Numbered from the stretch's first letter, positions 7,535 to 19,516 are shown. The stretch: 56,267 nt of DNA from Raoultibacter massiliensis (GCF_900199545.1 NZ_LT962671.1:1623036-1679302), one strand, 5' to 3'. Notes: generated from the letters alone by a model not told the origin. Numbers and translations are program-made.

Positions 7535-10195
7535 TTATCGCTTCTTCTTCCGGTAATGATGGTTGCTCTTGGCACCGGCCGAACCTGCCGAGCCCGATGC
7601 CTTCTTGGCGGAAGCGGCCTTCTCGGCCGTTTTGCCCGCCTTGACGTTGGACGGCTTCTTGGTCGCCATGACCGGAGCGCTCACGCTCGGATGGGCGAAC
7701 TCGAAGCGTCCGATCTCGGGGCCGTACTTCTTCGCCAGCTTCGCGTAGCGAGGCTCGCGCGTCTTCCACATGGCATAAAGCGGCGTGGCCACGGCGATCG
7801 ACGAGTACGAACCGCACACAAGGCCGATGGTCATGGCGAACGCGAAGTCCCTAAGCGTCTCGCCGCCGAACAAAAGCATTGCGACGACGGGAATCAGCGA
7901 GGTCAGCGTCGTGTTGATGGTGCGCACGAGCACCTGGTTGATCGAATGGTTCGCCATCGTCATGAACGTGCACTTGATGTCGGTTTCCTTCATGTTGTCG
8001 TTGATGCGGTGGAACACGACCACCGAGTCGTAGAGCGAATACCCGAGGATCGTGAGCAGCGCCGCAATGGTGTTCGGGTTGACCTCGCGGCCCACAAGCG
8101 CGTAAATGCCCATCACAAGCACGAGGTCGTGCAGAAGCGCGATGATGGCCGTGACGCCCATCTTGTACTCGAACCTGATTGCGATGTAGATGATGATGAG
8201 GATGATCGACACGAGAAACGCGATGATCGACGACTGGATGACGCTTGCCCCCCAGTCGGGACCGATCGTCGTGACTTCGAAGCTATCGGCCGCAAGGCCG
8301 AGCCCGTCTGCAACTTTGTTCGCCGTTGCTGCGGCGTCTTCGGCGCTTGTCGTCGTGGTGCGCACGAGGAATCCGGCTTCACCCTCGGCGGTCGTCGTCT
8401 GGACGACGGCGTCGGGCTCGCCCGCATCGTCGAAGGCTGTGCGCATCTGCTCGGTCGTTACATCGCCCGTCCCATGGAACGCGATCGACGTGCCTCCCAC
8501 GAACTCGATGCCGAAATTCAGGCCTTTCACCCCCACGATCGCGAACGATGCGATCACGAGCACAGCGGCCACCGTCAAGAACACCTTGCGATGACCGAGG
8601 AAGTTGATGTCGTGCTTGATGAACTTCCCGCGCGATTTCGACGCGGTTTCAGCGGCACGGGCGCCCTCTGCGCCATCGAGCTTCTCGGCAACCTCTTCGC
8701 TTGCCTTCGCATCGAGTGCCGCGCCTTCCTCTGCGGCGGCAACGGATTCGCCTTCGGCCGCAGCGAGCGCTTTGTAATCGTCAGCAGCCGCAAGGCTATC
8801 CTTGATGCCCCAGAATCCCGGATGCTTGGCGATCGAACGCGGGGCGAGCAGGCGGATGAGCGGCGCTTTGAACAGCAGCATCATCACGATGTCGCAAAAG
8901 ATGCCGAGCGCGAGCGTAAGACCGAAGCCCTTGACCGACGCCGAAGCGAGGAAGAACAGCGAGAGCGCGGACACGAGCGTGACGAGGTCGGCGTCGACCG
9001 AGGTGACGATCGCGTGGCGAACACCGGTGATCGACGAGGCGCGCACGCTTCGGCCCATGCGAATCTCCTCGCGGAACCGTTCGAGCGTGAGGATCGAGGA
9101 ATCGGCCGCCATGCCGATGGTGAGCACGATGCCCGCGATTCCCGCAAGGGAAAGGCTGAACAAGCCGAAAGCGGAAAGCGCGGCCAGTATGCCTAGGTAG
9201 ATGACCGCGAATATGGCCATGGCAGCAGCCGTGATGAGGCCGAGTCCGCGGTAGAAGAACAACAGGTACAGCATGACGACGAGCAACCCGATCGCCGCGG
9301 CAACCACACCCGCGAAGAGCGCCTCTTGACCGAGCGTAGGTCCGACGACCTGGCTCTGCGCGTACTCGAAACTCACGGGCAGAGAGCCGCTCTGGAGCAC
9401 GGTCTGCAGCGATTTGGCACCGTCGAGCGTGTAGCCGCCCGTGATGGACACCTCGCCGTTGGGGATCTCCGACGACACGGCAGGCGCGTTTTGCACTTCG
9501 CCATCCAAGATGATGACGATCTTGCCATGGTCGGACACGAGCTCCTTGGTCGCCTCGGCGAATGCGGCCGCGCCATCGCTATCGAGCTTCACGTTGACCG
9601 AGTAGTCGGTCGATGTCGTGGACTCCTGCCCGATCGATACGCTTTCAATGTTGGAGCCGGTGGCGATCGGCGTATAGGTACCGGGTTCGACCTCGAGATG
9701 GGTCGTCTTACCCGACGGGAGCGAATTGCCCGCCTCGTCGGTATAGGTCTCCTCGGTAGAGAACTGATTGTTCTCGATCTTGGTTTTCACCGCTTCGTCG
9801 GTAAACGAATCGAGTCGCGCGAACTCGAGCTTGCCGGTCTTGCCGATGGTGTTGAGCGCGGCTTCCGTATCGGAGAGCCCCGGGATCTGCACGAGAATCT
9901 GATCGGTGCCCTGCGCCTGCACGGTCGCTTCAGAGGCACCGAGCGCATTGACGCGGCTCTCGATAATGGAACGGCTGGCCTCCATGTCCTCGGTGGTTAT
10001 CTCTCCCCCGTCGGTGCTCTTCGCAGTCAACACGACCGAAAGGCCGCCCTGGATGTCGAGACCCTGGTTGATCTTCTCTGCGGGGGGCGTGAACAAAAAT
10101 ATCGATCCCACCACCAGAAGCGTCGTGACCACAAGGAGCCATATGTTTCGCCTGTCGGCAGAGCCTTTTTTCTTTTTCTTCGTCTGTACCGCCAT
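7535..10195 (-). CDS. secDF: Protein translocase subunit SecDF (fused SecD-SecF)
   Basis: 886 aa from the ATG at 10195, chosen for the preceding GAGGAAGAAG and because MAVQTKKKKK leads directly to the first helix. The SecD half has LDIQGGLSVVLTAKS and the first periplasmic domain, then helices with GMAADSSILTLERFREE. The SecF half has GLNFGIEFVGGTS and LTILGYSLYDSVVVFHRI. An Ala/Glu-rich cytosolic linker of about 80 residues joins them. The C-terminus is a Lys/Ala-rich basic tail. SecDF uses the proton gradient to help the Sec channel export proteins. It follows tgt as in many bacteria, but no yajC is present between them. Confidence 0.96.
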   Translation of the reverse strand: MAVQTKKKKKGSADRRNIWLLVVTTLLVVGSIFLFTPPAEKINQGLDIQGGLSVVLTAKSTDGGEITTEDMEASRSIIESRVNALGASEATVQAQGTDQILVQIPGLSDTEAALNTIGKTGKLEFARLDSFTDEAVKTKIENNQFSTEETYTDEAGNSLPSGKTTHLEVEPGTYTPIATGSNIESVSIGQESTTSTDYSVNVKLDSDGAAAFAEATKELVSDHGKIVIILDGEVQNAPAVSSEIPNGEVSITGGYTLDGAKSLQTVLQSGSLPVSFEYAQSQVVGPTLGQEALFAGVVAAAIGLLVVMLYLLFFYRGLGLITAAAMAIFAVIYLGILAALSAFGLFSLSLAGIAGIVLTIGMAADSSILTLERFREEIRMGRSVRASSITGVRHAIVTSVDADLVTLVSALSLFFLASASVKGFGLTLALGIFCDIVMMLLFKAPLIRLLAPRSIAKHPGFWGIKDSLAAADDYKALAAAEGESVAAAEEGAALDAKASEEVAEKLDGAEGARAAETASKSRGKFIKHDINFLGHRKVFLTVAAVLVIASFAIVGVKGLNFGIEFVGGTSIAFHGTGDVTTEQMRTAFDDAGEPDAVVQTTTAEGEAGFLVRTTTTSAEDAAATANKVADGLGLAADSFEVTTIGPDWGASVIQSSIIAFLVSIILIIIYIAIRFEYKMGVTAIIALLHDLVLVMGIYALVGREVNPNTIAALLTILGYSLYDSVVVFHRINDNMKETDIKCTFMTMANHSINQVLVRTINTTLTSLIPVVAMLLFGGETLRDFAFAMTIGLVCGSYSSIAVATPLYAMWKTREPRYAKLAKKYGPEIGRFEFAHPSVSAPVMATKKPSNVKAGKTAEKAASAKKASGSAGSAGAKSNHHYRKKKR

Positions 10196-10361
10196 GCTGA
10201 TTCTTCTTCCTCGTACGTCTACACGGAGTCGTTTCATTGCGATGAGCGCACCCGCATGGCCGTATTCAACGGCGTTCGGGTGCACGAACCTTCATATTGT
10301 GCCACAAGTCCACTCCCATAACCAGATAGACCGGCGGAGTCGATGCCGAACCTTTACCCGA

Positions 10362-12288
<1,927 letters not shown>

Positions 12289-12310
12289 GTGGTAATCCTT
12301 ATGTATCAGG

Positions 12311-12339
12311 TTGCGTATACGTTCGCATGGTAGTATAAG
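12311..12339 (+). promoter_or_regulatory. Promoter of queH
   Basis: TTGCGT at 12311-12316 and TATAAG at 12334-12339 with a 17-base spacer. It lies in the 80-base divergent region between the HAD gene and queH, placing the start of transcription near 12346. Confidence 0.7.
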
Positions 12340-12368
12340 GCAGGAGAAAAGGAGCGAGCGATAAGCAT

Positions 12369-13094
12369 ATGAAATTACTACTCCATGCATGCTGCGGCCC
12401 CTGTTCGCTTGAACCCGCGAGGCTCTTGGCGCAGGCAGGCCACGACATAACCATCGCCTACATGAATTCGAACATCCATCCCGTAAGCGAGTACGCTCGT
12501 AGGCTTGCGACCTTGCGCGCATGGGCCGAAGAGGCCGGTATTCCGGTCATCGAGGGCGCATACGACGCACGCGAATGGGAGGATCGGGCGGGCGCCGTTG
12601 CGGCCGACCCGCAAGCCGATAGGCGGGATCGATGCCGCGCCTGCTATCGCCTGCGGCTCGAGGAAGCCGCCCGCTGCGCCGCGGGGCATGGCTTCGATGG
12701 CATTTCCACCACACTCACCGTAAGCCCCTACCAGTATACCGAGGTCATCCAAGAAGAGCTTGTTCGAGCGAGCCGCGCATACGGCGTCGATTCGGTGTTC
12801 GAGGATTTCCGTCCTTTCTACGACGAAGCCACGCGCCGAAGCCGTGCGCTCGGCATGTATCGCCAAAATTACTGCGGATGCCGCATCTCGCAGGCGGAAG
12901 CGGAAGCGGAGCGCCGCGAGAGGAAAGCGGCGCGGGCCGCCGAGCGCGAAGCGAAGCGGGAAGCGCACGCCGAAGAGCGCGCCGCGACCGAAGCCGAACG
13001 CGCCGAGAAAAAGCGGGCGCGGCAAGCCTATGCCGAACAACAGGAGCGCAAACGGCGCATACTCAAGGAGCTCCGCAAAAAGCGGGACGATTGA
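12369..13094 (+). CDS. queH: Epoxyqueuosine reductase QueH
   Basis: 241 aa. QueH reduces epoxyqueuosine in tRNA to queuosine, the last step of the pathway, and replaces QueG in many anaerobes. The family cysteines are visible: HACCGPCSLEP at the N-terminus, DRCRACYRLRLEEAA in the middle, and QNYCGCRIS near residue 175. The motif GISTTLTVSPYQ is also typical. After residue 178 comes an unusual tail of about 60 residues, almost all Glu, Arg, Lys and Ala, probably one long charged helix. AAGGAG precedes the ATG. Confidence 0.93.
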   Translation: MKLLLHACCGPCSLEPARLLAQAGHDITIAYMNSNIHPVSEYARRLATLRAWAEEAGIPVIEGAYDAREWEDRAGAVAADPQADRRDRCRACYRLRLEEAARCAAGHGFDGISTTLTVSPYQYTEVIQEELVRASRAYGVDSVFEDFRPFYDEATRRSRALGMYRQNYCGCRISQAEAEAERRERKAARAAEREAKREAHAEERAATEAERAEKKRARQAYAEQQERKRRILKELRKKRDD

Positions 13095-13119
13095 GCCGGG
13101 CAATCGCGAGCGAAACGCC

Positions 13120-13125
13120 TATAAT
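13120..13125 (+). promoter_or_regulatory. Possible -10 box for queA
   Basis: A perfect TATAAT lies 26 bases past the queH stop and about 127 bases before the queA start. I see no good -35 box, so queA may have its own weak promoter or be read through from queH. Confidence 0.4.
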
Positions 13126-13251
13126 GGCAACCCGGCATCCAACGTACTCGAAGGCGGACGGCCAAAGGGAGATCCGACGCCCGAACCGCGCGCGAGAGCG
13201 AACCCGAATCACCCGATGCCGGTAAGCTTAGCCACCGAAGAAAGATTGCAG

Positions 13252-14334
13252 ATGAGAACCAGCGATTTCGACTACGACCTTCCCGAAGAGCGCATCGCGC
13301 AAGAACCCGCCGCAGAACGCGACGCATGCAGGATGCTCGTCATGGACCGCGCAACAGGAGCGCTCGAAGATCGCATCTTCCGCGACATCTACGACTACCT
13401 CGAGCCGGGCGATCTGCTCGTCGCAAACGAAACGCGCGTCATGCCGGCTCGGCTGCTCGGCGCGAAGCGGGGAACCGGCGGAGCCGCCGAGGTGTTTCTT
13501 CTGCGCGAGTCGTTCGGGCACGGCGAAGCTTCGAACACCACCGCATTCTGGGAGGTGCTCGTGCGCCCGGGCAAGCGCCTGAAACCAGGCGCCGCCGTCG
13601 AGTTCCGCGACGCCGCAGGCAATGTGGCGCTGGCGGCGGAAATCGTCGACTGGGTCGAAAACGCCGAGAAGGGCGAGCGCCTCGCCCGACTCGCCACCGA
13701 ATCGTACGGCACGCTCGACGAAGCGATGCACGCGGTCGGCCACACGCCGCTGCCCCCCTACATCAAAAACTACGCAGGCGACGAGGAGCTCTACCAGACC
13801 GTGTTCTCGACTCGCGAGAAGTCGGCAGCCGCGCCCACGGCGGGACTTCACTTCACTCCCGAGCTGATCGCCCGGCTCAAAGAGAAGGGCGTCGATTGGG
13901 AAACCGTAGAACTCGAAGTAGGGCTCGACACGTTCCGCATCGTCGATGAAGAAGATCCCGAGAAGCATCGCATCCACACCGAGTACTACACCGTTCCCCA
14001 GCGCGTCGTCGACGCGATCGCGCGCACGAAAGAATGCGGCGGACGCGTCGTCGCGGTCGGCACCACGAGCGTTCGCAGCCTCGAAAGCGCCTGGGATGCG
14101 CAAGCAGGCGAGCTCAAGGCGCGGGACCGCGAGGCAACGTCGCTCTATATTCTTCCCGGCTACGAGTTCCACGTAGTCGACGCGCTCGTAACGAACTTCC
14201 ACGTACCGCGCTCGACGCTCATGATGCTCGTGAGCGCGTTCTCTACGCGCGAGAACATCATGGCGGCCTACGAGCATGCGATCGCCGATGAATACCGCAT
14301 GCTCTCGTTCGGCGATGCGATGTTCATCGTGTAG
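13252..14334 (+). CDS. queA: S-adenosylmethionine:tRNA ribosyltransferase-isomerase QueA
   Basis: 360 aa from the ATG at 13252. QueA transfers and rearranges the ribosyl group of SAM onto preQ1-tRNA to make epoxyqueuosine. Family landmarks are FDYDLPEERIAQEPAAERDA, LLVANETRVMPARLLG, SAAAPTAGLHFTPELI, VELEVGLDTFRIVDEED and STLMMLVSAFSTRENIM. An alternative ATG at 13215 lacks a ribosome site, and the family profile begins at MRTSDFDYDL. It follows queH on the same strand. Confidence 0.96.
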   Translation: MRTSDFDYDLPEERIAQEPAAERDACRMLVMDRATGALEDRIFRDIYDYLEPGDLLVANETRVMPARLLGAKRGTGGAAEVFLLRESFGHGEASNTTAFWEVLVRPGKRLKPGAAVEFRDAAGNVALAAEIVDWVENAEKGERLARLATESYGTLDEAMHAVGHTPLPPYIKNYAGDEELYQTVFSTREKSAAAPTAGLHFTPELIARLKEKGVDWETVELEVGLDTFRIVDEEDPEKHRIHTEYYTVPQRVVDAIARTKECGGRVVAVGTTSVRSLESAWDAQAGELKARDREATSLYILPGYEFHVVDALVTNFHVPRSTLMMLVSAFSTRENIMAAYEHAIADEYRMLSFGDAMFIV

Positions 14335-14441
14335 GCTGCCGCGCATCGCATCGCAGATACCGCATCTCGCACGTTTCGCACGCAGCGTTGCATACGGCGC
14401 GCTTCGCGCGCATCACGCCCGGCAGACTCAAGTTCTTGCAC

Positions 14442-14473
14442 AAAAAAGCGACCCCGCTTTCGCGGGGCCGCTT
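14442..14473 (-). terminator. Intrinsic terminator of the cold-shock gene
   Basis: On the minus strand AAGCGGCCCCGC, GAAA, GCGGGGTCGCTT forms a stem with one mismatch, ending in a run of six T. It lies 27 bases past the csp stop codon. Confidence 0.88.
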
Positions 14474-14500
14474 CTGGCATATGTAAGACAAACCCGAAAG

Positions 14501-14704
14501 TTAAGCCTTCGTCACATTGCTCGCCTGGAGCTTGCCATTCTGACCGGTGGTGACGTCGAACTGCACTGCAGCACCTTCGTCGAGGGTCTTGAACCCGTCC
14601 ATCTTGATCTCAGAGAAATGAACGAAGAGATCTTCGCCATCGTTCTGGGAGATGAACCCATAGCCTTTTTCCGGGTTGAACCACTTAACAGTACCTTCCG
14701 CCAT
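14501..14704 (-). CDS. Cold shock protein (CspA family)
   Basis: 67 aa single cold-shock domain. Both RNA-binding motifs are present: KGYGFISQ and LFVHFSEI, with the WFNPEKG lead-in. It acts as a cytoplasmic single-stranded RNA/DNA chaperone. GGAAGAGGAAAGAGGAAACA gives a strong ribosome site before the ATG. The stretch upstream to 15002 has no gene and may hold a long regulated leader, as is usual for this family. Confidence 0.97.
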   Translation of the reverse strand: MAEGTVKWFNPEKGYGFISQNDGEDLFVHFSEIKMDGFKTLDEGAAVQFDVTTGQNGKLQASNVTKA

Positions 14705-15002
14705 TGTTTCCTCTTTCCTCTTCCCCTACCCGGGGAAGGTCACTCTTCGTGCTGCATGGCGGCAACACTTGGCCCCCATTGCTGGGGCTTTGTTCCACTT
14801 TACACTAAAGTCGTGCGGTTGCACCCCTCATTTATCGGGATTCGCGTTTTTTTACCGTCCCGTAAGGCTTTGGACGGGCGTTCGTTGACGCAAAGACGGT
14901 TTTTCAGGGCCATCGTCTTGCGCTTTCGTCCATCGATCGGATGCCAACCTGCCAAAAACGCCCCGCAGGATTCGGCTCCTTTGCGAAACCGGCCCCATGC
15001 TC

Positions 15003-15419
15003 CTACTTCAAGCCCTTTTGGCTTTCCTCGAAAAACGCATCGAGCTCCTCGGGCGTGATCGCATCCTCGTCGAGCTCGATGCCGCACGATTGCGCGAGCG
15101 CGGCAGCCTGTTCTGCACGAAGCTCCGCCTTTTCCGGCTGTCCGGCATCCTTCAAGTATTCGGATTCCAGCAGCAGGCTGCGCGCAATGTACTCGACTAC
15201 GCGCGGATCGGTTCCGGAAACGGAGAGAATGCTCGTCATCGATTCGGGGGCAAGCGACAAGAACACATCGCCGTCAAGCTCGGTCGCCTCGCCGACGGCC
15301 GCCTCGAGCATCCCAGCAGCAGAAGCAGGATCCTGCTCGCCGTTCGCTTTAAGCATGCTGCGCCTGATGGCTTCGGCAAATTGAAGGAAGATGCGCATAA
15401 GGTAATCTTGCTGAAACAT
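15003..15419 (-). CDS. DUF6483-like helical protein
   Basis: 138 aa. It starts MFQQDYLMRIFLQFAEAIRR, which resembles the N-terminus of the DUF6483 family, and it appears all-helical and acidic (TPEELDAFFEESQKGLK at the end). No catalytic motif or membrane segment is visible. It lies 44 bases downstream of ruvB on the same strand and is probably the last gene of that operon. Function is unknown; the family call is from memory of its N-terminus. Confidence 0.7.
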   Translation of the reverse strand: MFQQDYLMRIFLQFAEAIRRSMLKANGEQDPASAAGMLEAAVGEATELDGDVFLSLAPESMTSILSVSGTDPRVVEYIARSLLLESEYLKDAGQPEKAELRAEQAAALAQSCGIELDEDAITPEELDAFFEESQKGLK

Positions 15420-15463
15420 GGTCTCTCTTTCGGTCGCGGTTGCACGGGATCGCTGGCCGGCGA

Positions 15464-16534
15464 TCAGTTCGTCGGCGGCACGGCGATGCCCAGATGGTCG
15501 TACGTTCTTTCGGTTGCCTGCCGCCCTCGGGGCGTGCGGATCATGAGCCCTTGCTGCAAAAGGTACGGCTCGTAGACATCTTCGAGCGTTTCGGGGTCTT
15601 CCGAAAGCGCCGACGCAAGCGTGGTGAGCCCCACCGGCCGACCGGCGAACTGGACGGCCAAAAGCTCGAGAATGCGGTTATCCATGATGTCGAGACCAAG
15701 GGAATCAACCTCGAAAAAGCTCAACGCCTGCGCCGCCACGTCCTCGTCGATGGTGCCGTCGCCGCGCACTTGCGCCCAGTCGCGCACGCGCTTGAGCAGG
15801 CGGTTGGCCAGACGCGGCGTCCCCCTGCTGCGACGGGCGATCTCAAGCGCGCCATCCTGCTCGATGCCGATATCGAGAATCGAAGCGGATCGGCACACGA
15901 TGGTGGCGAGTTCGTCGGGAGTGTAGTAATCAAGGCGGAACAGCATGCCGAACCGGTCCCGCAAAGGCCCGGTCAAAAGCCCGGTTCGCGTCGTGGCGCC
16001 GATAAGGGTGAAACGCGGCAGATCAAGACGGATCGATCGGGCCGCAGGACCCTTCCCCACCACGATGTCGAGCACGAAATCCTCGAGGGCGGGATACAGC
16101 ACTTCTTCGACCATGCGATTCAGACGATGGATCTCGTCGATGAACAGAACATCTCCCTCTTCGAGGTTGGTGAGGATCGCCGCCAGATCGCCCGTGCGCT
16201 CGATGGCCGGACCGCTCGTCGTTCTGATGCTGGCATGGAGCTCGTTTGCGACAACGGTGGCAAGCGTGGTTTTGCCAAGTCCCGGAGGACCCGAGAACAG
16301 GATGTGATCGACCGATTCGCCACGCGCCTTAGCGGCCTCGATGAGCACGGAAAGGGAATCTTTCACCTTCTCCTGCCCCGCATAGTCGGCCAAAAGCTTG
16401 GGACGGAGGCTGCGATCGAGGGCGAGATCGTCTTCGACGAGGTCGGGAGTGACCGCGCGCGATGCGCTCATGGCCGCATCGGCTTCCGATGCCGAAAAAA
16501 CCAATCCCTCTATTTCTATTCCTTCGTTAGCCAT
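15464..16534 (-). CDS. ruvB: Holliday junction branch migration helicase RuvB
   Basis: 356 aa AAA+ ATPase. It shows the lead-in [19 protein letters not shown], Walker [14 protein letters not shown], Walker [21 protein letters not shown], sensor [17 protein letters not shown], and a C-terminal winged helix ([20 protein letters not shown]). It drives branch migration with RuvA. The first 25 residues are an extra leader compared with many RuvB proteins. It follows ruvA by 45 bases. Confidence 0.98.
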   Translation of the reverse strand: MANEGIEIEGLVFSASEADAAMSASRAVTPDLVEDDLALDRSLRPKLLADYAGQEKVKDSLSVLIEAAKARGESVDHILFSGPPGLGKTTLATVVANELHASIRTTSGPAIERTGDLAAILTNLEEGDVLFIDEIHRLNRMVEEVLYPALEDFVLDIVVGKGPAARSIRLDLPRFTLIGATTRTGLLTGPLRDRFGMLFRLDYYTPDELATIVCRSASILDIGIEQDGALEIARRSRGTPRLANRLLKRVRDWAQVRGDGTIDEDVAAQALSFFEVDSLGLDIMDNRILELLAVQFAGRPVGLTTLASALSEDPETLEDVYEPYLLQQGLMIRTPRGRQATERTYDHLGIAVPPTN

Positions 16535-16579
16535 TTCCGCCCGTTCTTGAATGCCATCCGTATCGACGCGCGATCGGGC

Positions 16580-17164
16580 CTATTCGCCCAACCGCTTCAG
16601 TGCGTATTGTAACAGGACGCCCTCATCCGCTGCCGCAGGAGCGCCCTTGAGCGCAATTTCGATCTCCGCAGTGGTGAACCCCATGGAGAGAAGCGCATCC
16701 TGAACGCCCTGCATCGCGCTTCCAGCGGCAGCCGCAGAGCCCGCTGCCTCGCCGAGCAGGTCGGCGTCGAGCGAACCTTTGAGTTCGAGGATGATCCGCG
16801 AGGCGGTTTTCTTCCCCACCCCCGGAATCTTCGAAACCAGCGCGACATCCTGAGAGGTGATAGCCGTCACGAGCTGCTGGGGCGAAAATACCGAAAGCGC
16901 CGAAAGCGCAACCTTGGGTCCGATGCCCGACACGCTGTTCAAGCGCAGAAACAAGCTCTTCTCTTCCACCGTGAGGAACCCGAACAGCGAAAGCGCGTCC
17001 TCGCGCACGTACAGATGGGTGTGCACCTGCACCCGCTCCCCCGTTTCGGGAAGCTTCGCAAGGCTGCCTGCGGCCATGCCGACCGCATACCCGACGCCGG
17101 CTACCTCGATATACGCCGTATCCTGTGTTTTCCCGGCAAGGATTCCGTTGAGAAACGCGATCAT
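16580..17164 (-). CDS. ruvA: Holliday junction DNA-binding protein RuvA
   Basis: 194 aa from the ATG at 17164. It has the OB domain (MIAFLNGILAGK, HLYVREDALSLFGF), paired helix-hairpin-helix motifs (LNSVSGIGPKVALSALS and VSKIPGVGKKTASRIILELK), and the short C-terminal domain that contacts RuvB. The ATGA overlap with ruvC decides this start over longer upstream reading. Confidence 0.97.
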   Translation of the reverse strand: MIAFLNGILAGKTQDTAYIEVAGVGYAVGMAAGSLAKLPETGERVQVHTHLYVREDALSLFGFLTVEEKSLFLRLNSVSGIGPKVALSALSVFSPQQLVTAITSQDVALVSKIPGVGKKTASRIILELKGSLDADLLGEAAGSAAAAGSAMQGVQDALLSMGFTTAEIEIALKGAPAAADEGVLLQYALKRLGE

Positions 17165-17652
17165 AGCACTCCTTCGTGCGTCGTATAGCATATTGCGGCC
17201 GCCAGCGCATCGGCTGCGTGATCGGGATGGGGAACGGCGTCGAGCGAAAGCAGCTGCTTCACCATGTACTGCACCTGCTCTTTTTCGGCGGAGCCCGTGC
17301 CGACGACGGCGAGCTTGATCTGGCGAGGAGTGAACTCGCCGACGGGAAGGCTGCCTGCGGCGCAGGCGACAAGCGCCGCTCCGCGCGCCTGGCTCGTGCC
17401 GATACCCGCCGTTACGTTCTCGCCGAACCAAACCGTTTCGATGCCCACGCATTCGGGTTCGAATCGCGCGATCACGGCGCTCATCTGATCGTGGATCTTC
17501 TTCAAGCGCTGCGCCAGTTCCATATCCTTCGACGTCGAAACGCACCCGTAGGCAAGGCACGACAGGCGCATGCCCTGCTGGGAGACAATCCCCCAGCCCG
17601 TATTGGCCAACCCCGGATCGATTCCGAGAACAACGCGACGCACCGAAGACAT
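17161..17652 (-). CDS. ruvC: Crossover junction endodeoxyribonuclease RuvC
   Basis: 163 aa resolvase of the RNase H fold. Acidic metal ligands appear in VLGIDPGLANTGWGIV, GIETVWFGENVTAGIGTSQA and HPDHAADALAAAICY. It cuts Holliday junctions moved by RuvAB. It heads the ruvCAB set and overlaps ruvA by four bases. Its usual actinobacterial upstream neighbour yebC is 3.7 kb away here, beyond a flavoprotein and regulator. Confidence 0.97.
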   Translation of the reverse strand: MSSVRRVVLGIDPGLANTGWGIVSQQGMRLSCLAYGCVSTSKDMELAQRLKKIHDQMSAVIARFEPECVGIETVWFGENVTAGIGTSQARGAALVACAAGSLPVGEFTPRQIKLAVVGTGSAEKEQVQYMVKQLLSLDAVPHPDHAADALAAAICYTTHEGVL

Positions 17653-17914
17653 GCGGCCCTTTCCGATACCAGCCAGCCGCCGGCCGTGCGGGCAGAATGG
17701 CCCGCCGTCCGAAAATCACCTGGCAAATCAACAAACACTTGTTCGAATGATACCACAAACGGCGGCAACGCAAAGCCCTCGAACGCAATCCCCACGATCG
17801 GAGCACGGCGACGGCAAACCCTGTGCGCTCTGCGCGACGCCGCAAAAGAAACCGCCCGCGAAAACCCTGGGAAGCAGGTTTCGCGGGCGGCAAGAACAGC
17901 GCAGTTCGGCAACC

Positions 17915-19516
17915 CTACGCTATGCCGAGGGCGCTTTGCACGGCAACGCGGCCGAACACCAAGCACTCGGAGAGGTTGCACGAACCCTGGTAGAGATGGG
18001 CCCACAGCGATCCGAATTCTCCCGCCGAATACAGGTTGGGAATCGGCTCGCCTGCGGTGTCGAGGATCTGGGCCTTCGCGTTGCGGCGCGGGCCCCCATC
18101 GGTGTTCAGCAACTCGCAACAGCACTTCATCGCATAGAACGGCCCGTTGGCAACAGGGTTCAACGTGGAGGGCGGGCGGTGGAACGAAAGGTCTTTTCCG
18201 CCTTCGCAGTAGGAGTTCCACAAATCGACCGTTTCCCTCAGTTCGGATTCGGGCACGTCGATGAGCGCCGCCAGTTCTTCGATCGAGTCGGCCGACACGG
18301 CGAACCCGTCGGCTACCGGATCGCCCGAACCGTCGGTGTAGGCGTCCTCCGCATGATCCTGATCGTAGACGAACCACATGACCGAAGGAAGCGGCAGCAA
18401 AGGCCACTCTCCGCCGAACTGCTGATGTCCGTGACGGCAGCCGACATCCCCTTCGAGGCTCACGAGCTCGTCAGACTGAGGCCAGCCCGAAACCGCCATA
18501 TCGTAGTCCATGAAGAATCGGCGGCCGTTTATGCCGACGGTGATGCCGTTTTGCTTGTTGATCTTACGGTATGCGCAGTATTTCTCGCCGTCGAGCGAAA
18601 CGGCGTTCGTCCAGAAGCCGGCGCACGAGTGCATATGCCACATGTCGGCACCGATCTTCGCGCAGATGCGATGGCCGTCACCGGTGTTGTTGATGCCCGC
18701 AACGGGGTGGGCGTGCGGTGCCGACAAGTAGTCCTGACGCATGACGGTATCGTTTTCGAAGCCGCCGCAGCACATGATGACGCCCTTGTTCGCCTTCGCT
18801 TTCATCTCTTTGCCGCGGTCGTCGTACACAACGCCGACAACCGCGCCCTCGGCGTCGCAGACAAGATCGGTCAGCGGAGCCTTTGTCTTTTCGGTGATGA
18901 CGTCGGCATGGGCCTCGACGACCGACAGGGCAAAGTGCGATATGTGGGTGAAGCTCTTGGATTCCTTCTTGTCGAAGCTCATGTAGCGATACGATTCCGA
19001 GTTCTCGAGTTCGCCGAACTCGCCTTTCTTCGACCCGTCTTCGTTCGTGAACTTCATATCCGACTCGTCGGCGCCAAGGCCGACAACCCAGTCGCGCAGT
19101 TCGGCGCTGCGCTGTGCGAACACTTCGAGGATGTCGTCGGGCGTACCCGTATAATCGCCCCGCAGCTCTTTGAGATAGCTCCCGAATGCTTCGGCGTCAT
19201 CGGTATAGGTTACGCTGCCCGACGAGAACTGGCTGTTGCCGCCGCCTGCGGGCTGATCGCTCTTTTCGAGGAGAAGGCACGTCGCCCCGTCGCCCTCGGT
19301 CGCCACCGTTATGGCGGCAGCCAGGCCGGCAAGGCCCGCACCGACGACGATTACGTCGTATTCCTCATCCCACGCGACCTCCGACGCCTGAGCGCCCGAG
19401 CTTTTCTGCGCAGGCTCGGAGCTGCAACCTGCAAGGCCGAGAGCTCCGCCCGCCAAACCGAGCATGCCCAAACCCGTTGCCGCCACAAAGCTGCGCCTCG
19501 TAGTTACCTTTTCCAT
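17915..19516 (-). CDS. Tat-exported FAD-dependent reductase (fumarate reductase flavoprotein-like), first copy
   Basis: 533 aa from the ATG at 19516, with a near-perfect GGAGGAACCG site. The N-terminus has the twin-arginine motif TTRRSFVA, a hydrophobic stretch and a lipobox LAGCSS, so it is probably exported folded with FAD and lipid-anchored. The dinucleotide fold is VIVVGAGLAGLAAAITVATE, and GGGNSQFSSGSV and the C-terminal LYSAGEFGSLWAHLYQGSCN fit the FAD_binding_2 family. No FMN-binding or haem domain is present, so electrons must come from another protein. The substrate is unknown; relatives reduce fumarate, urocanate, cinnamates or other enoates. It is divergent from a LuxR-type gene that probably controls it. 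Confidence 0.9.
   Translation of the reverse strand: MEKVTTRRSFVAATGLGMLGLAGGALGLAGCSSEPAQKSSGAQASEVAWDEEYDVIVVGAGLAGLAAAITVATEGDGATCLLLEKSDQPAGGGNSQFSSGSVTYTDDAEAFGSYLKELRGDYTGTPDDILEVFAQRSAELRDWVVGLGADESDMKFTNEDGSKKGEFGELENSESYRYMSFDKKESKSFTHISHFALSVVEAHADVITEKTKAPLTDLVCDAEGAVVGVVYDDRGKEMKAKANKGVIMCCGGFENDTVMRQDYLSAPHAHPVAGINNTGDGHRICAKIGADMWHMHSCAGFWTNAVSLDGEKYCAYRKINKQNGITVGINGRRFFMDYDMAVSGWPQSDELVSLEGDVGCRHGHQQFGGEWPLLPLPSVMWFVYDQDHAEDAYTDGSGDPVADGFAVSADSIEELAALIDVPESELRETVDLWNSYCEGGKDLSFHRPPSTLNPVANGPFYAMKCCCELLNTDGGPRRNAKAQILDTAGEPIPNLYSAGEFGSLWAHLYQGSCNLSECLVFGRVAVQSALGIA

Noticed and set aside
17455..17475. GGTTCGAATC resembling a tRNA T-arm
   Set aside because: It lies within ruvC coding sequence and no other tRNA arms are found around it.
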